Part shown: positions 15,796 through 23,597 of the stretch, in pieces
How positions within the stretch are numbered: position 1 is the first letter of the stretch
Layout of the letters: each line of letters begins with the position of its first letter
DNA from: WJMD01 sp964596015
GTDB lineage: Bacteria > Joyebacterota > Joyebacteria > Joyebacterales > Joyebacteraceae
DNA length: 43,362 nucleotides
Direction of reading: 5' to 3'
Assembly: GCA_964596015.1 (NCBI GenBank)
Contig: CAZQSB010000020.1
Span: 1 to 43,362 of the forward strand
Position numbers and translations under genes: made by a program
The notes under the pieces: generated by a model
What the model was told of the DNA's origin: nothing
Databases searched by the model: none
What the model saw: the letters and a program-made list of their open reading frames with translations, nothing else

Positions 15796-17261
15796 GAGCG
15801 GCATGGCCCCTTCTCGCGCTCTGCTTCGCCCTGTCCGCGGCGGCCGAGCCGGTCTGGCCCCCCGAAACGCTCCAGCTCGTACCCGAAGACGAGCGCGACG
15901 CCCTCGCCGCGGCGCTCGACGACGCCGGAACGAACGCTCCGGAGCTCGCCCGGGCCGTGGAGACGCTCGAGGCCGAAGAGCGCGACGCGGCCGTCAGGCT
16001 GATCATGGACATGCCGCACCTCGACCGGCTGGAGATGACGGCGGAGACCCTCGTCGAGCACGTCGCGGTCTCGTTCGAGGAGCGGGACGGTACGCCCGAC
16101 TCTCTCTTCTTCCCTTACGTGCTGAACTACCGGATAGACCGGGAGCCGGTCGAAGACTGGCGGGCCGGGTTGAGAGAGCGGTGGGGCGGAGAAGAGCCGG
16201 CCGAGGAGCTGGCCCGGCGCATCAACAGGGATGTCGCCGCCTCGGTCGCCGAGCGCGACCGCGGGTTCTTCGGACCGGTCCAGGCGCCGCTGTTCACGCT
16301 GTCGGCGGGCTCCGGAAGCGAGACGGAGATCGCCATCCTGACGACGGCCGCTCTCCGGGCCGTGGGCGTCCCGAGCCGGCGCGTCCGGGTCCCCGCCCTC
16401 GGCGGAGAGGAAGGAGGCGCCAGCTGGATCGAGTTCCACGACGGTGACGACTGGCGACCGCTCTATCCGCTGGAACCGACGGCCTTCGGCGACACGGGGT
16501 TCATCGAACGCGAACACGACGAGAATGTGACCATCGTCGAGGCGGGCGCCGGGTTCGAGACGGAGCTCGTGACGGAACGTTACACACCGACCGCCCGCCT
16601 GACCCTCGCGTTCGTGTCGGAGGGCGAGCCCGCGTCGGGCTTCGAGCATTTCGCGGTGTCGGTCCCGAACGGGGGCGGACTTGTTCCCCTGGACGCCCTC
16701 CAGGCTGTTGCGGACGGCGAGGGGACGTTCGAGGCGGAGCTGGGGAACGGGACCTACGTCGTCGCCGCAGGCGTCAGGGACGGGGCGGGCGACCCGCTGG
16801 TCCAGATGCTCGAGGTCGCGCTCGAGCCGGGTGATGAGCGCTATCTCGCCTTCGACGTCTCGACGAACCGGAAGCTCGGACGAGTCGCGCGACCGCTCGT
16901 CGCGTGGGTCGTGACGGACCCGTCGAACGAGCCCGACATCAGGATGCTCCCCCTCATCGCTTCGACGCTCGCGGCCCTCGGCGCGCAGGCGCGCTACGTG
17001 GCGCTCGGAGGCGACGCGGCGGCGGAGGCCGTCCTGGACCTTCTGGGACGGGAAGCGGAGGTCCTCCCACACGAGGACATGCCGGAAGACGCTCCCTCGG
17101 GCCTCCTGCCGGAAGACGGGGACGAGACCCCGGTCATAGAACTCTATGACGCGAGCACGAAGCGGATTATACTGCGCCACGAGGGCTACGACCTCAACAT
17201 CGCGCGCGTCATCGAGTCGGCCGCGGGAGCGGCCGGTCCGGTCGAAGGGAAGAACAGGTGA
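15792..17261 (+). CDS. Degenerate transglutaminase-fold paralogue, exported
   Basis: A 489-residue protein homologous along its length to the preceding gene (shared LVPE-ERDAL...DDAG-N-PELA, SLFFPYVLNYRI, ALRAVGVPSRR). The core aligns without gaps, but the catalytic residues are gone: Cys192 of the neighbour corresponds to Glu177 and His225 to Ala210; only the third residue remains (Glu228). It is therefore probably not a transglutaminase or protease. It has a cleavable signal peptide (ALSAAA before EP) and no lipobox, so it should be periplasmic. An extra C-terminal domain (about 375-475, ending PVIELYDASTKRIILRHEGYDLN) recalls a thioredoxin-like fold without CxxC. The ATG overlaps the upstream TGA, so the two proteins are probably made together. 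Confidence 0.8.
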   Translation: MRAAWPLLALCFALSAAAEPVWPPETLQLVPEDERDALAAALDDAGTNAPELARAVETLEAEERDAAVRLIMDMPHLDRLEMTAETLVEHVAVSFEERDGTPDSLFFPYVLNYRIDREPVEDWRAGLRERWGGEEPAEELARRINRDVAASVAERDRGFFGPVQAPLFTLSAGSGSETEIAILTTAALRAVGVPSRRVRVPALGGEEGGASWIEFHDGDDWRPLYPLEPTAFGDTGFIEREHDENVTIVEAGAGFETELVTERYTPTARLTLAFVSEGEPASGFEHFAVSVPNGGGLVPLDALQAVADGEGTFEAELGNGTYVVAAGVRDGAGDPLVQMLEVALEPGDERYLAFDVSTNRKLGRVARPLVAWVVTDPSNEPDIRMLPLIASTLAALGAQARYVALGGDAAAEAVLDLLGREAEVLPHEDMPEDAPSGLLPEDGDETPVIELYDASTKRIILRHEGYDLNIARVIESAAGAAGPVEGKNR

Positions 17262-17848
17262 GCCGCTGGAGGGACAGAGGAGGAAGCCGCCTGCTTGAGG
17301 TCATCCTCCAGGCGAACGAGCTCAAGACGATCCCGCGGATGGGGTGGCGCGTCCGGGGCGTGACCGGCGGCGAGAGCGTGGCGGACCACTCGTTCGCCGT
17401 CGCTCTTATCGCGATGCTGCTTGCGGACCGGATGAAGCTCGAGATCGACGTCGAGAAGGTCCTCCGTATCTCGCTCCTGCACGACCTGCCGGAGCACATG
17501 CTGGGCGACATCCACGCGCCGGCCTCCAAGTTCCTCGGCGAGAACGAGAAGGAGACCGCGGAGCTCAGGATCCTCGAGAACCTGTTCGCCGATCTCGAGG
17601 AGGGGGCCCGCTACATCGAGCTCTGGAAGGAGTTCGCCGGCCGGACCTCGATCGAGGGCCGGCTCGTGCGGGCCGCCGACAAGATCGAGATGTTCACGCA
17701 GGCCTTCCAGTACGAGGCGGCGGGCAGCAGGATGCTCGACGACTTCTGGGACTACGTGGACAACACGCGCGACTTCGAGTTCGAGGAGGTCGAGAAGCTC
17801 TTCGAGGAGCTTCTCGAGCTCAGACAAAGCGAACGCCAACAGGAGTAG
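17258..17848 (+). CDS. HD-domain 5'-nucleotidase (YfbR/HDDC2-like)
   Basis: A 196-residue cytoplasmic HD phosphohydrolase. The metal and phosphate ligands are visible in the order expected for the YfbR/HDDC2 group: GGESVADHSFAVAL (His), LLHDLPEHMLGDIHAP (HD, then E-x-x-x-GD) and VRAADKIEMFTQAFQYE (Asp). Known members dephosphorylate deoxynucleoside monophosphates. The GTG start overlaps the TGA of the preceding periplasmic protein by four bases. Its C-terminus is a Glu-rich helix. It sits directly before proS with a short gap. The nucleotidase role is inferred from the family. Confidence 0.85.
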   Translation: MSRWRDRGGSRLLEVILQANELKTIPRMGWRVRGVTGGESVADHSFAVALIAMLLADRMKLEIDVEKVLRISLLHDLPEHMLGDIHAPASKFLGENEKETAELRILENLFADLEEGARYIELWKEFAGRTSIEGRLVRAADKIEMFTQAFQYEAAGSRMLDDFWDYVDNTRDFEFEEVEKLFEELLELRQSERQQE

Positions 17849-17859
17849 ACCAACACATC

Positions 17860-19566
17860 ATGCACTGGAAGAAGGCACTCATTCCCACGCACAAGGAGGA
17901 CCCTTCGGACGCGGAGACCACGAGCCACAGGCTCATGCTCCGCGCGGGCCTCATGCGCAAGCTCACATCGGGAGTCTACAACTACCTGCCGCTCGGCTGG
18001 CGCGCTATCCGGAAGGTCGAGGAGATCGTGCGAGAGGAGATGGACGCCGTCGGCTGCCAGGAGATCCTGATGCCGGTCATCAGCCCGTCCGAGCTCTGGC
18101 AGGAGACGGGGCGGTGGGACGTCTACGGGAAGGAGCTGTGGCGGGTCAGCGACCGGAACGGCCGGATGTTCGCCCTCGGTCCGACGCACGAGGAGGTCGT
18201 GACCGACATCGTCAGGAACGAGATCCGCTCGTACCGCGAGCTCCCGTTCACGCTCTACCAGATCCAGACGAAGTTCCGGGACGAGGTACGTCCCAGATTC
18301 GGAGTGGTCCGCGCGCGCGAGTTCCTGATGAAGGACGCCTACAGCTTCCACCGGGACGAAGAGTCGTTGTCGGAGACCTACGACGCCATCTGCGAGGCGT
18401 ACAACCGGATCTTCGAACGCTGTAGGCTCGACTTCCGTCCAGTGGAGGCCGCCACCGGTGCCATCGGGGGCAGCCATTCGCACGAGTTCATGGTCCTCTC
18501 CGACACGGGCGAATCGGAGGTCATCGTCTGCGAATGCGGCTATGCGGCGACCGACGAGCGGGCGGAAGGCGCCATCGCCTCGTCCGCGGACCTGGGTGAG
18601 GAGTGCGAGATCGAGCGAGTGGACACGCCCGAGATGCGGACCATCGAGGAGGTCGCGGGCTTCCTCAAGGTCTCGCCGGACCGACTCGTCAAGACCATCC
18701 TCTACGAGGTCGACGGCCGGACCGTCGCCGTGCTGGTCCGCGGCGACCGCGACATCAACGAGGCGAAGGTCGCGGCGTGCCTCGCCGCCGACATGGTCGA
18801 GCCCTCGGATCCGGCGACGATCGAACGCATCACCGGAGCGCCGGTCGGTTTCGCGGGGCCGGTGGGACTCGAGGACGTCGAGATCATCGCCGACCACTCG
18901 GTGGAGCCGCTTCGTTCGGCCGTCGTGGGGGCGAACGTCAGGGACGCGCACTACCGTGGCGTACGGCCCGGGCGGGACTTCGAGCCGACGGCGTATCACG
19001 ACGTGGCGCTCGTGCGGGCGGGCGACCACTGCGCCCGCTGCGGGAGGGAGATGTCCTCGTTCCGCGGCATCGAGGTCAGCCAGGCCTTCAAACTGGGAAC
19101 GAAGTACTCCGACGCCATGAAGGCGACCTTTCTCGATGAGGACGGCGTCGCGAAGCCGATGGTCATGGGATGCTACGGTCTCGGCGTGTCCAGAACCGTC
19201 GCCGCGATCATCGAGCAGCACCACGATGACGACGGCATCGTCTGGCCGAGAAGCGTCGCTCCGTTCGAGGTCGAGGTGCTGGCGGTCAGCATGAAGAGCG
19301 AGGAGTGCCGCAACGTCTCCGAGCGTCTCTACCGCGAGCTTCGCGAGCGGGGAGTCGAAGTGCTCTACGACGACCGCGACGACTCGCCCGGCGCGAAGTT
19401 CAAGGACGCCGATCTCGTGGGGATGCCGGTCAGGGTGACGGTCGGGGACCGGGGACTCAAGAAGGGCGTCGTCGAGGTCCGGGTAAGACGGACCGGCGAG
19501 GTGACCGAGGTCCCCGTCGAGCGCGCTGTCGACGGGGTGCTCGAGATACTGGAGAGCACGCTCTAG
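17860..19566 (+). CDS. proS: Prolyl-tRNA synthetase (bacterial type)
   Basis: Charges tRNA-Pro; 568 residues, close to the E. coli enzyme (572). Class II motifs are present: motif 2 around TLYQIQTKFRDEVRPRFGVVRAREFLMKDAYSFH and motif 3 GCYGLGVSRTVAAIIEQ. The insertion (INS, YbaK-like) editing domain that removes Ala-tRNA-Pro lies at about 225-395 and keeps the lysine in RLVKTILYEV. The anticodon-binding domain is C-terminal. The start MHWKKALIPTHKE fits the family N-terminus, but the nearest ribosome site (AGGAG, 17841-17845) is about 14 bases away, so initiation may rely on coupling to the HD gene. A terminator follows. Confidence 0.96.
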   Translation: MHWKKALIPTHKEDPSDAETTSHRLMLRAGLMRKLTSGVYNYLPLGWRAIRKVEEIVREEMDAVGCQEILMPVISPSELWQETGRWDVYGKELWRVSDRNGRMFALGPTHEEVVTDIVRNEIRSYRELPFTLYQIQTKFRDEVRPRFGVVRAREFLMKDAYSFHRDEESLSETYDAICEAYNRIFERCRLDFRPVEAATGAIGGSHSHEFMVLSDTGESEVIVCECGYAATDERAEGAIASSADLGEECEIERVDTPEMRTIEEVAGFLKVSPDRLVKTILYEVDGRTVAVLVRGDRDINEAKVAACLAADMVEPSDPATIERITGAPVGFAGPVGLEDVEIIADHSVEPLRSAVVGANVRDAHYRGVRPGRDFEPTAYHDVALVRAGDHCARCGREMSSFRGIEVSQAFKLGTKYSDAMKATFLDEDGVAKPMVMGCYGLGVSRTVAAIIEQHHDDDGIVWPRSVAPFEVEVLAVSMKSEECRNVSERLYRELRERGVEVLYDDRDDSPGAKFKDADLVGMPVRVTVGDRGLKKGVVEVRVRRTGEVTEVPVERAVDGVLEILESTL

Positions 19567-19623
19567 TAGGGCGTCACGAAGGCGCCCTCCCGGGCGCCGG
19601 CCGCGTCCCGACCATGACAAGAG

Positions 19624-19659
19624 AAGGGCCGGGTCTCCCGTGGGAGGCCCGGCCCTTTT
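19624..19659. terminator. Bidirectional terminator between proS and rpsT
   Basis: A 16-base inverted repeat (19624-19639 with 19642-19657, one wobble) with a very short loop, then TTTT on the + side. It lies between the convergent ends of proS (+) and rpsT (-); the T-rich tail is weaker on the - strand. Confidence 0.85.
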
Positions 19660-19681
19660 CGTTGGAGCTCACGCCGCACGC

Positions 19682-19936
19682 CTACGCGCCGCCGGCCGCC
19701 ACCTGCTTCATCAGCGTCGACTTCTTGCGGCTCGCGGTCGCCTTCTTGATCACGCCGGCCTTGACGGCGCGGTCGATGGCCGACACTGCGCGTCTCACGG
19801 CCGCATCGCTCTCGTCGGGCGGCGCCGCAAGGGCGGTCTTGATGGCCGTCTGCATGCGGGAGCGGATGCTCCGGTTTCTCATCTGCAGCTTCTGGTCCTG
19901 CCTGAGCCGCTTCTTCGCAGACTTCTTCTGCGGCAT
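19682..19936 (-). CDS. rpsT: Small ribosomal subunit protein bS20
   Basis: An 84-residue, very basic protein with the bS20 pattern: PQKKSAKKRLRQDQKLQMRNRSIRSRM at the N-terminus, then RAVSAIDRAVKAGVIKKATASRKKSTLMK. It binds 16S rRNA early in 30S assembly. The start ATG at 19936 has GGAGG about nine bases upstream on the - strand; longer in-frame starts would extend into the leader. It is alone on the - strand, divergent from uvrC and convergent with proS, with its own strong promoter. Confidence 0.97.
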   Translation of the reverse strand: MPQKKSAKKRLRQDQKLQMRNRSIRSRMQTAIKTALAAPPDESDAAVRRAVSAIDRAVKAGVIKKATASRKKSTLMKQVAAGGA

Positions 19937-20009
19937 GGGTCGTTCCCTCCGGTGATTCGCGCGGCCGCCGGTCGGACCGGGGACCGCAAGGTTTGCGCTC
20001 GAATGCGTG

Positions 20010-20038
20010 AATATACCAGCGGAACGGGGCCCCGTCAA
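20010..20038 (-). promoter_or_regulatory. Strong sigma-70-type promoter of rpsT
   Basis: On the - strand: TTGACG (20038-20033), 17-base spacer, TATATT (20015-20010). Transcription should start near 20003, giving a leader of about 66 bases. This is the best-matching promoter in the window, as expected for a ribosomal protein gene. Confidence 0.88.
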
Positions 20039-20072
20039 GCCCGGGAGTACGGGCGGGACGCCGTGCCCCGAG

Positions 20073-20102
20073 TTGACAGCGCCCCGTCCGCGGACGTAAG
20101 TT
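20073..20102 (+). promoter_or_regulatory. Probable promoter of uvrC
   Basis: TTGACA (20073-20078), 18-base spacer, TAAGTT (20097-20102). The perfect -35 is paired with a weak -10. It diverges from the rpsT promoter; the two -35 boxes are about 35 bases apart. Confidence 0.55.
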
Positions 20103-20135
20103 GCCCTGTATCGGGCCTCTCCAGCGGGCGGCCCC

Positions 20136-20140
20136 GGAGG
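20136..20140 (+). promoter_or_regulatory. Ribosome site favouring the GTG start of uvrC
   Basis: GGAGG ends one base before ATG 20142 but seven bases before GTG 20148. Normal spacing therefore favours the GTG. Confidence 0.5.
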
Positions 20141-20147
20141 AATGGCT

Positions 20148-21935
20148 GTGACGAAGAACGGAAAACGCTTTCCGACGCCCCCGGCCAGACCCGGCGTCTA
20201 TCTCCTGAAGGACGGGAACGACCGGGTCATCTACGTCGGCAAGGCGCTGAACCTGAGGAACCGGCTCAGGACATACACCGGCTCGGGCTCGACGCCCGAC
20301 CGCAAGGTGGAGATCCTCAGGCGCAAGCTCGCGTCGCTCTCGTTCATCGTCACCGAATCCGAGACCGAGGCGCTCATCCTCGAGTCGAACCTCATCAAGG
20401 AGCACCGTCCCCGGTACAACGTCAAGCTCCGGGACGACAAGCGCTACCCGTTCATCAAGGTGACGCGCGCCGAGGAGTTTCCCCGGGTCCTCGTGACGAG
20501 GCGGGTGGTGGAGGACGGGTCCCGCTACTACGGTCCCTACACCGACGCCAGCGCGATGCGGCGGACGCTCCGTCTGGCCCGTCAGGTCTTTCCCATCCGG
20601 CAGTGCAAGACGTTCCGGAAGAGGGAGCGACCGTGCCTGAACGAACAGATCGGCCGCTGCATGGGACCGTGCGTCGACCTGGTCTCTGAGGAGGAATACC
20701 GGCGGATGATCGACGACCTCTGTCTGTTCCTGGATGGACGCGGCGGCCACGTCGTGGACCTCCTGACCGAACGGATGAACCGCGCCGCCGAGGAGCAGCG
20801 CTACGAGGAGGCGGCGACGCTTCGCGACCGCATCCGCGACATCGACACGATCCTCAGAAGGCAGCGCGTCCTGACAGCCAACGGCGCGGACCAGGACGCG
20901 GTCGCCGTGGCGAGACACGCGGCCTACACGGTGGCGTCCGTGGTCCGCGTGAGGTCCGGGAAGCTCGTGGCCTGCGAGAGTCTTCCGCTGGACGTCGGCC
21001 CCGAGACGGGAGACGACGAGGTCGTGGCGTCGGTTCTCAAGCAGTTCTACTCCATCTCGTCCGACCGTCCCGACGAGGTGCTCATCGACCGGCCGCTCGA
21101 GGACACCGAGGCCATCGAGGAATGGCTCTCCTCGGACGAGGGGAGGCGCGTCCGCCTGCGCGCACCGAAGCGCGGCAGGAAGAGGCTCCTCGTCTCGTTC
21201 GCCGCCGAGAACGCAGAGGACGCGCTCCGGCGTCTCTTCGAATCACGGAGACCGCCCAGGGCCGTCGCGGAGCTCGGGGAGGCCCTTGGACTCAGCAGAC
21301 CACCCAGGCTCCTGTCGGCCGTCGACGTCTCGAACGTCTCCGGAACGCTCGCGGTCGGCACGGTCGTGACCTTCCGCGACGGCAGACCGGACCGTTCGCT
21401 CTACCGGCGCTACCGCATCAACACGGTGAAGGGAAGCGACGATTATGCTATGATTCGGGAGGTCGTCGGACGGCACCTGCGCCGCGCGCGAAAGGGCGAC
21501 GTCGAGCGTCCCGACCTCCTTCTGATCGACGGCGGCAAGGGCCAGCTGTCGTCGGCCAGGGCGGCCGTGACGGCGTCCGGGGAGCGCGGTCTCGCGCTGG
21601 CGGCGATCGCGAAGCGCGAGGAGGAGGTCTTCGTGCCGGGCCGGCGGTCCCCGATCCCTCTGGACGACCACCCGCTGGCCCGTCGACTGCTGGTCCAGGC
21701 CCGCGACGAGGTCCACCGGTTCAGCGTCACATATCACCGGAACCTCCGCGAGAGGGAGTCCCGCCTCTCGGCGCTCGACGGGATCCCGGGCGTGGGTCCG
21801 GAACGCAAGGAAGCTCTGCTCAGACACTTCGGCTCTCCGGCCGCCGTCGCCGGAAGCTCGATCGATGCGCTCATGGAGGTCCCGGGCATTGGAAGACGAA
21901 CCGCGGAGAGGATCAAGGAGACGCTCTCCGGCTGA
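20148..21935 (+). CDS. uvrC: Excinuclease ABC subunit C
   Basis: Makes both incisions in nucleotide excision repair with UvrA and UvrB. It is 595 residues from GTG 20148, or 597 from ATG 20142. Domains in order: N-terminal GIY-YIG nuclease (PGVYLLKDGNDRVIYVGKALNLRNRL) for the 3' cut; UVR motif that contacts UvrB (MNRAAEEQRYEEAATLRDRI, about 210-235); RNase H-like nuclease for the 5' cut (SAVDVSNVSGTLAVGTVV, RYRINTVKGSDDYAMIREVV, PDLLLIDGGKGQL); and two C-terminal helix-hairpin-helix motifs (DGIPGVGPERKEALLRHFG, VPGIGRRTAERI). All parts are intact. It is followed within a few bases by ogt, a second DNA repair gene. Confidence 0.97.
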   Translation: MTKNGKRFPTPPARPGVYLLKDGNDRVIYVGKALNLRNRLRTYTGSGSTPDRKVEILRRKLASLSFIVTESETEALILESNLIKEHRPRYNVKLRDDKRYPFIKVTRAEEFPRVLVTRRVVEDGSRYYGPYTDASAMRRTLRLARQVFPIRQCKTFRKRERPCLNEQIGRCMGPCVDLVSEEEYRRMIDDLCLFLDGRGGHVVDLLTERMNRAAEEQRYEEAATLRDRIRDIDTILRRQRVLTANGADQDAVAVARHAAYTVASVVRVRSGKLVACESLPLDVGPETGDDEVVASVLKQFYSISSDRPDEVLIDRPLEDTEAIEEWLSSDEGRRVRLRAPKRGRKRLLVSFAAENAEDALRRLFESRRPPRAVAELGEALGLSRPPRLLSAVDVSNVSGTLAVGTVVTFRDGRPDRSLYRRYRINTVKGSDDYAMIREVVGRHLRRARKGDVERPDLLLIDGGKGQLSSARAAVTASGERGLALAAIAKREEEVFVPGRRSPIPLDDHPLARRLLVQARDEVHRFSVTYHRNLRERESRLSALDGIPGVGPERKEALLRHFGSPAAVAGSSIDALMEVPGIGRRTAERIKETLSG

Positions 21936-21942
21936 TCGGGAC

Positions 21943-22575
21943 GTGCCGATCATCACGGAGAGGGAAGAGACCGAGGGCGGCGTTCCGCTCCTGCGCTACG
22001 CCTCCTTCGAAACCGAGATCGGTACCTTCCTGGTCGCGAGGACCGAACGCGGGCTCCGCCATGTCCGGTTCGGCCGCGACCTCGATATCCGCCAGGAGCT
22101 GGAGAGACTCGTCGGAGACCGCCGGCACCTCATCGTGGAGGACCGCATAGGCCTCAGACGCGTGGCGGACGCGATCCGCGTCTATCTCGCCGGCGACCCG
22201 ACGGACTTCTCGATTCCGCTGGACCTCTCCGACCTGTCGCCGTTCTCGCGGAGTGTCCTCGAGGCGACCCGCGCCATCCCGTACGGCTCTCTCAGGACGT
22301 ACAAATCGATCGCCGAGACGATCGACGCGCCGCGCGCGATGCAGGCCGTCGGTCAGGCGCTCTCGAGGAATCCCGTCCCGGTCGTCGTTCCCTGTCACCG
22401 CGTCGTCCAGAGCGACGGGGAGCTGGGAGGCTACTCCTGCGGCGGGCCCGACATGAAGCGGAGACTCATCGCGATCGAGACGGGTCAGTACAACCTCGGG
22501 CTCGACGCCGACCCGTCGACGACGCGCAGGCGCATCCGCTTCCTGCTGGACGAGACGGAGGAGACCGGTGGCTGA
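21943..22575 (+). CDS. ogt: Methylated-DNA--protein-cysteine methyltransferase
   Basis: Suicide enzyme that transfers the methyl group from O6-methylguanine to its own cysteine. The 210-residue protein has the active-site motif P-C151-H-R-V (VVVPCHRVVQSDGELGGYSCG), the winged-helix DNA-binding segment IPYGSLRTYKSIAETI and the arginine-finger region DAPRAMQAVGQALSRNP. The GTG at 21943 is the first in-frame start after uvrC; only a weak GGGA precedes it. A C-terminal extension of about 25 residues runs beyond the usual end and overlaps xerD by 8 bases. It lies between uvrC and xerD, most likely in one transcript. Confidence 0.92.
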   Translation: MPIITEREETEGGVPLLRYASFETEIGTFLVARTERGLRHVRFGRDLDIRQELERLVGDRRHLIVEDRIGLRRVADAIRVYLAGDPTDFSIPLDLSDLSPFSRSVLEATRAIPYGSLRTYKSIAETIDAPRAMQAVGQALSRNPVPVVVPCHRVVQSDGELGGYSCGGPDMKRRLIAIETGQYNLGLDADPSTTRRRIRFLLDETEETGG

Positions 22576-23503
22576 GCGGGCCGCGCCGGCGACGGGCATC
22601 GAGGAATCTGTCGAGGACTACCTCGTCCATCTGGCAGCGGAACGTGGGCTCTCCAGGAACACCGTTTCATCGTACAGAAGCGACCTGACGTTCTACGCGC
22701 GCTTCCTCGAGCAGGAGGGCATCGCGAACGCCGGAAGCGTGAGCGAGCGCGTCGTCGAGCGCTTCCTCAGGGCGCGCCGGGAGGGCGGCGTCTCGGCGCG
22801 AACGGTCGCCAGGACCCTTTCGTCCGTCAGGGGATATCACCGCTTTCTGGTCGCGACCGGCGGGGCGTCCGGCGACCCGACCGTCAACGTGTCCCCGGAG
22901 CCGCCGCTCAGGAAGCTCCCCGACGTGCTCCCGTATCACGAGATCAGACGCCTTCTCGAGGCGGTCGACACGTCCTCGCTGCTCGGCCTTCGGAACCGGG
23001 CGATGTTCGAGGTGGCGTACGGCGCCGGTCTCCGGGTTTCGGAGCTTCTCACGCTCACCATCTCCAATCTCGCGTTCGACGAGGGGTTTCTCAGGATCAT
23101 GGGGAAGGGAGCGAAGGAGCGCATCGTCCCGGTGGGCGGAGAGGCCGTCCACTGGACCGGGCGCTACCGCGAGGTCGCGCGGCCCCGGCTGGCGGCCAGA
23201 GCGAGGGACGCGGGCCGCTCGCCGTCCGACACGCTCTTCCTCACGGCCCGCGGGCGGCCCCTCTCACGGATGGGCTACTGGAAGATCCTCAGAAAGGAAG
23301 CGCTCCGCGCGGGCGTCCGGGGGAGGCTCAAGCCGCACACGCTCCGCCACTCGTTCGCGACGCACCTTCTCGAGGGAGGATGCGACCTCCGGATAGTCCA
23401 GGAGCTCCTGGGGCACTCCGACATCACAACGACCGAGATCTACACGAGCGTCGACAGGACCTACCTGAAGGAGATCGTCGCGTCCCACCACCCACGGCCG
23501 TGA
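22568..23503 (+). CDS. xerD: Tyrosine recombinase XerD
   Basis: Second Xer recombinase of the window, 311 residues. The N-terminal SAM-like domain (VEDYLVHLAAERGLSRNTVSSYRSDL) precedes the catalytic domain with Arg156 (GAGLRVSELLTL), the lysine in GKGAKERIVPVG, His-x-x-Arg in HTLRHSFATHLLEGG, His in GHSDITTTEIYT and nucleophile Tyr292. The GTG start overlaps the ogt stop by 8 bases. The scpA-scpB chromosome segregation genes come next, and xerD-scpAB association is common, which supports XerD here and XerC for the copy next to topA. The length and C-terminal DRTYLKEIVASHHPR fit XerD. Confidence 0.92.
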   Translation: MAERAAPATGIEESVEDYLVHLAAERGLSRNTVSSYRSDLTFYARFLEQEGIANAGSVSERVVERFLRARREGGVSARTVARTLSSVRGYHRFLVATGGASGDPTVNVSPEPPLRKLPDVLPYHEIRRLLEAVDTSSLLGLRNRAMFEVAYGAGLRVSELLTLTISNLAFDEGFLRIMGKGAKERIVPVGGEAVHWTGRYREVARPRLAARARDAGRSPSDTLFLTARGRPLSRMGYWKILRKEALRAGVRGRLKPHTLRHSFATHLLEGGCDLRIVQELLGHSDITTTEIYTSVDRTYLKEIVASHHPRP

Positions 23504-23539
23504 GGCCCGCGCCGCCCGGTCCACCGGCTCTTCGTCTTC

Positions 23540-23568
23540 TTGACGAATGGCAGCCAAACTGCTAGCGT
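23540..23568 (+). promoter_or_regulatory. Sigma-70-type promoter of scpA
   Basis: TTGACG (23540-23545), 17-base spacer, TAGCGT (23563-23568). The start site near 23575 lies downstream of the first in-frame ATG (23547), so translation of this transcript must use the ATG at 23598. Confidence 0.6.
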
Positions 23569-23597
23569 TTCGCGTCCACGCCGCTCACGGAGAAGAT

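Noticed and set aside
22568..23503. The second tyrosine recombinase as a phage or integron integrase
   Set aside because: Length, motifs and position next to scpA fit chromosomal XerD. There are no att-like repeats, tRNA genes or phage genes nearby.
23516..23527. A small hairpin after xerD as a terminator
   Set aside because: The stem is only four or five base pairs with a tiny loop, and the following CTCTTCGTCTTCTT belongs to the scpA promoter region.
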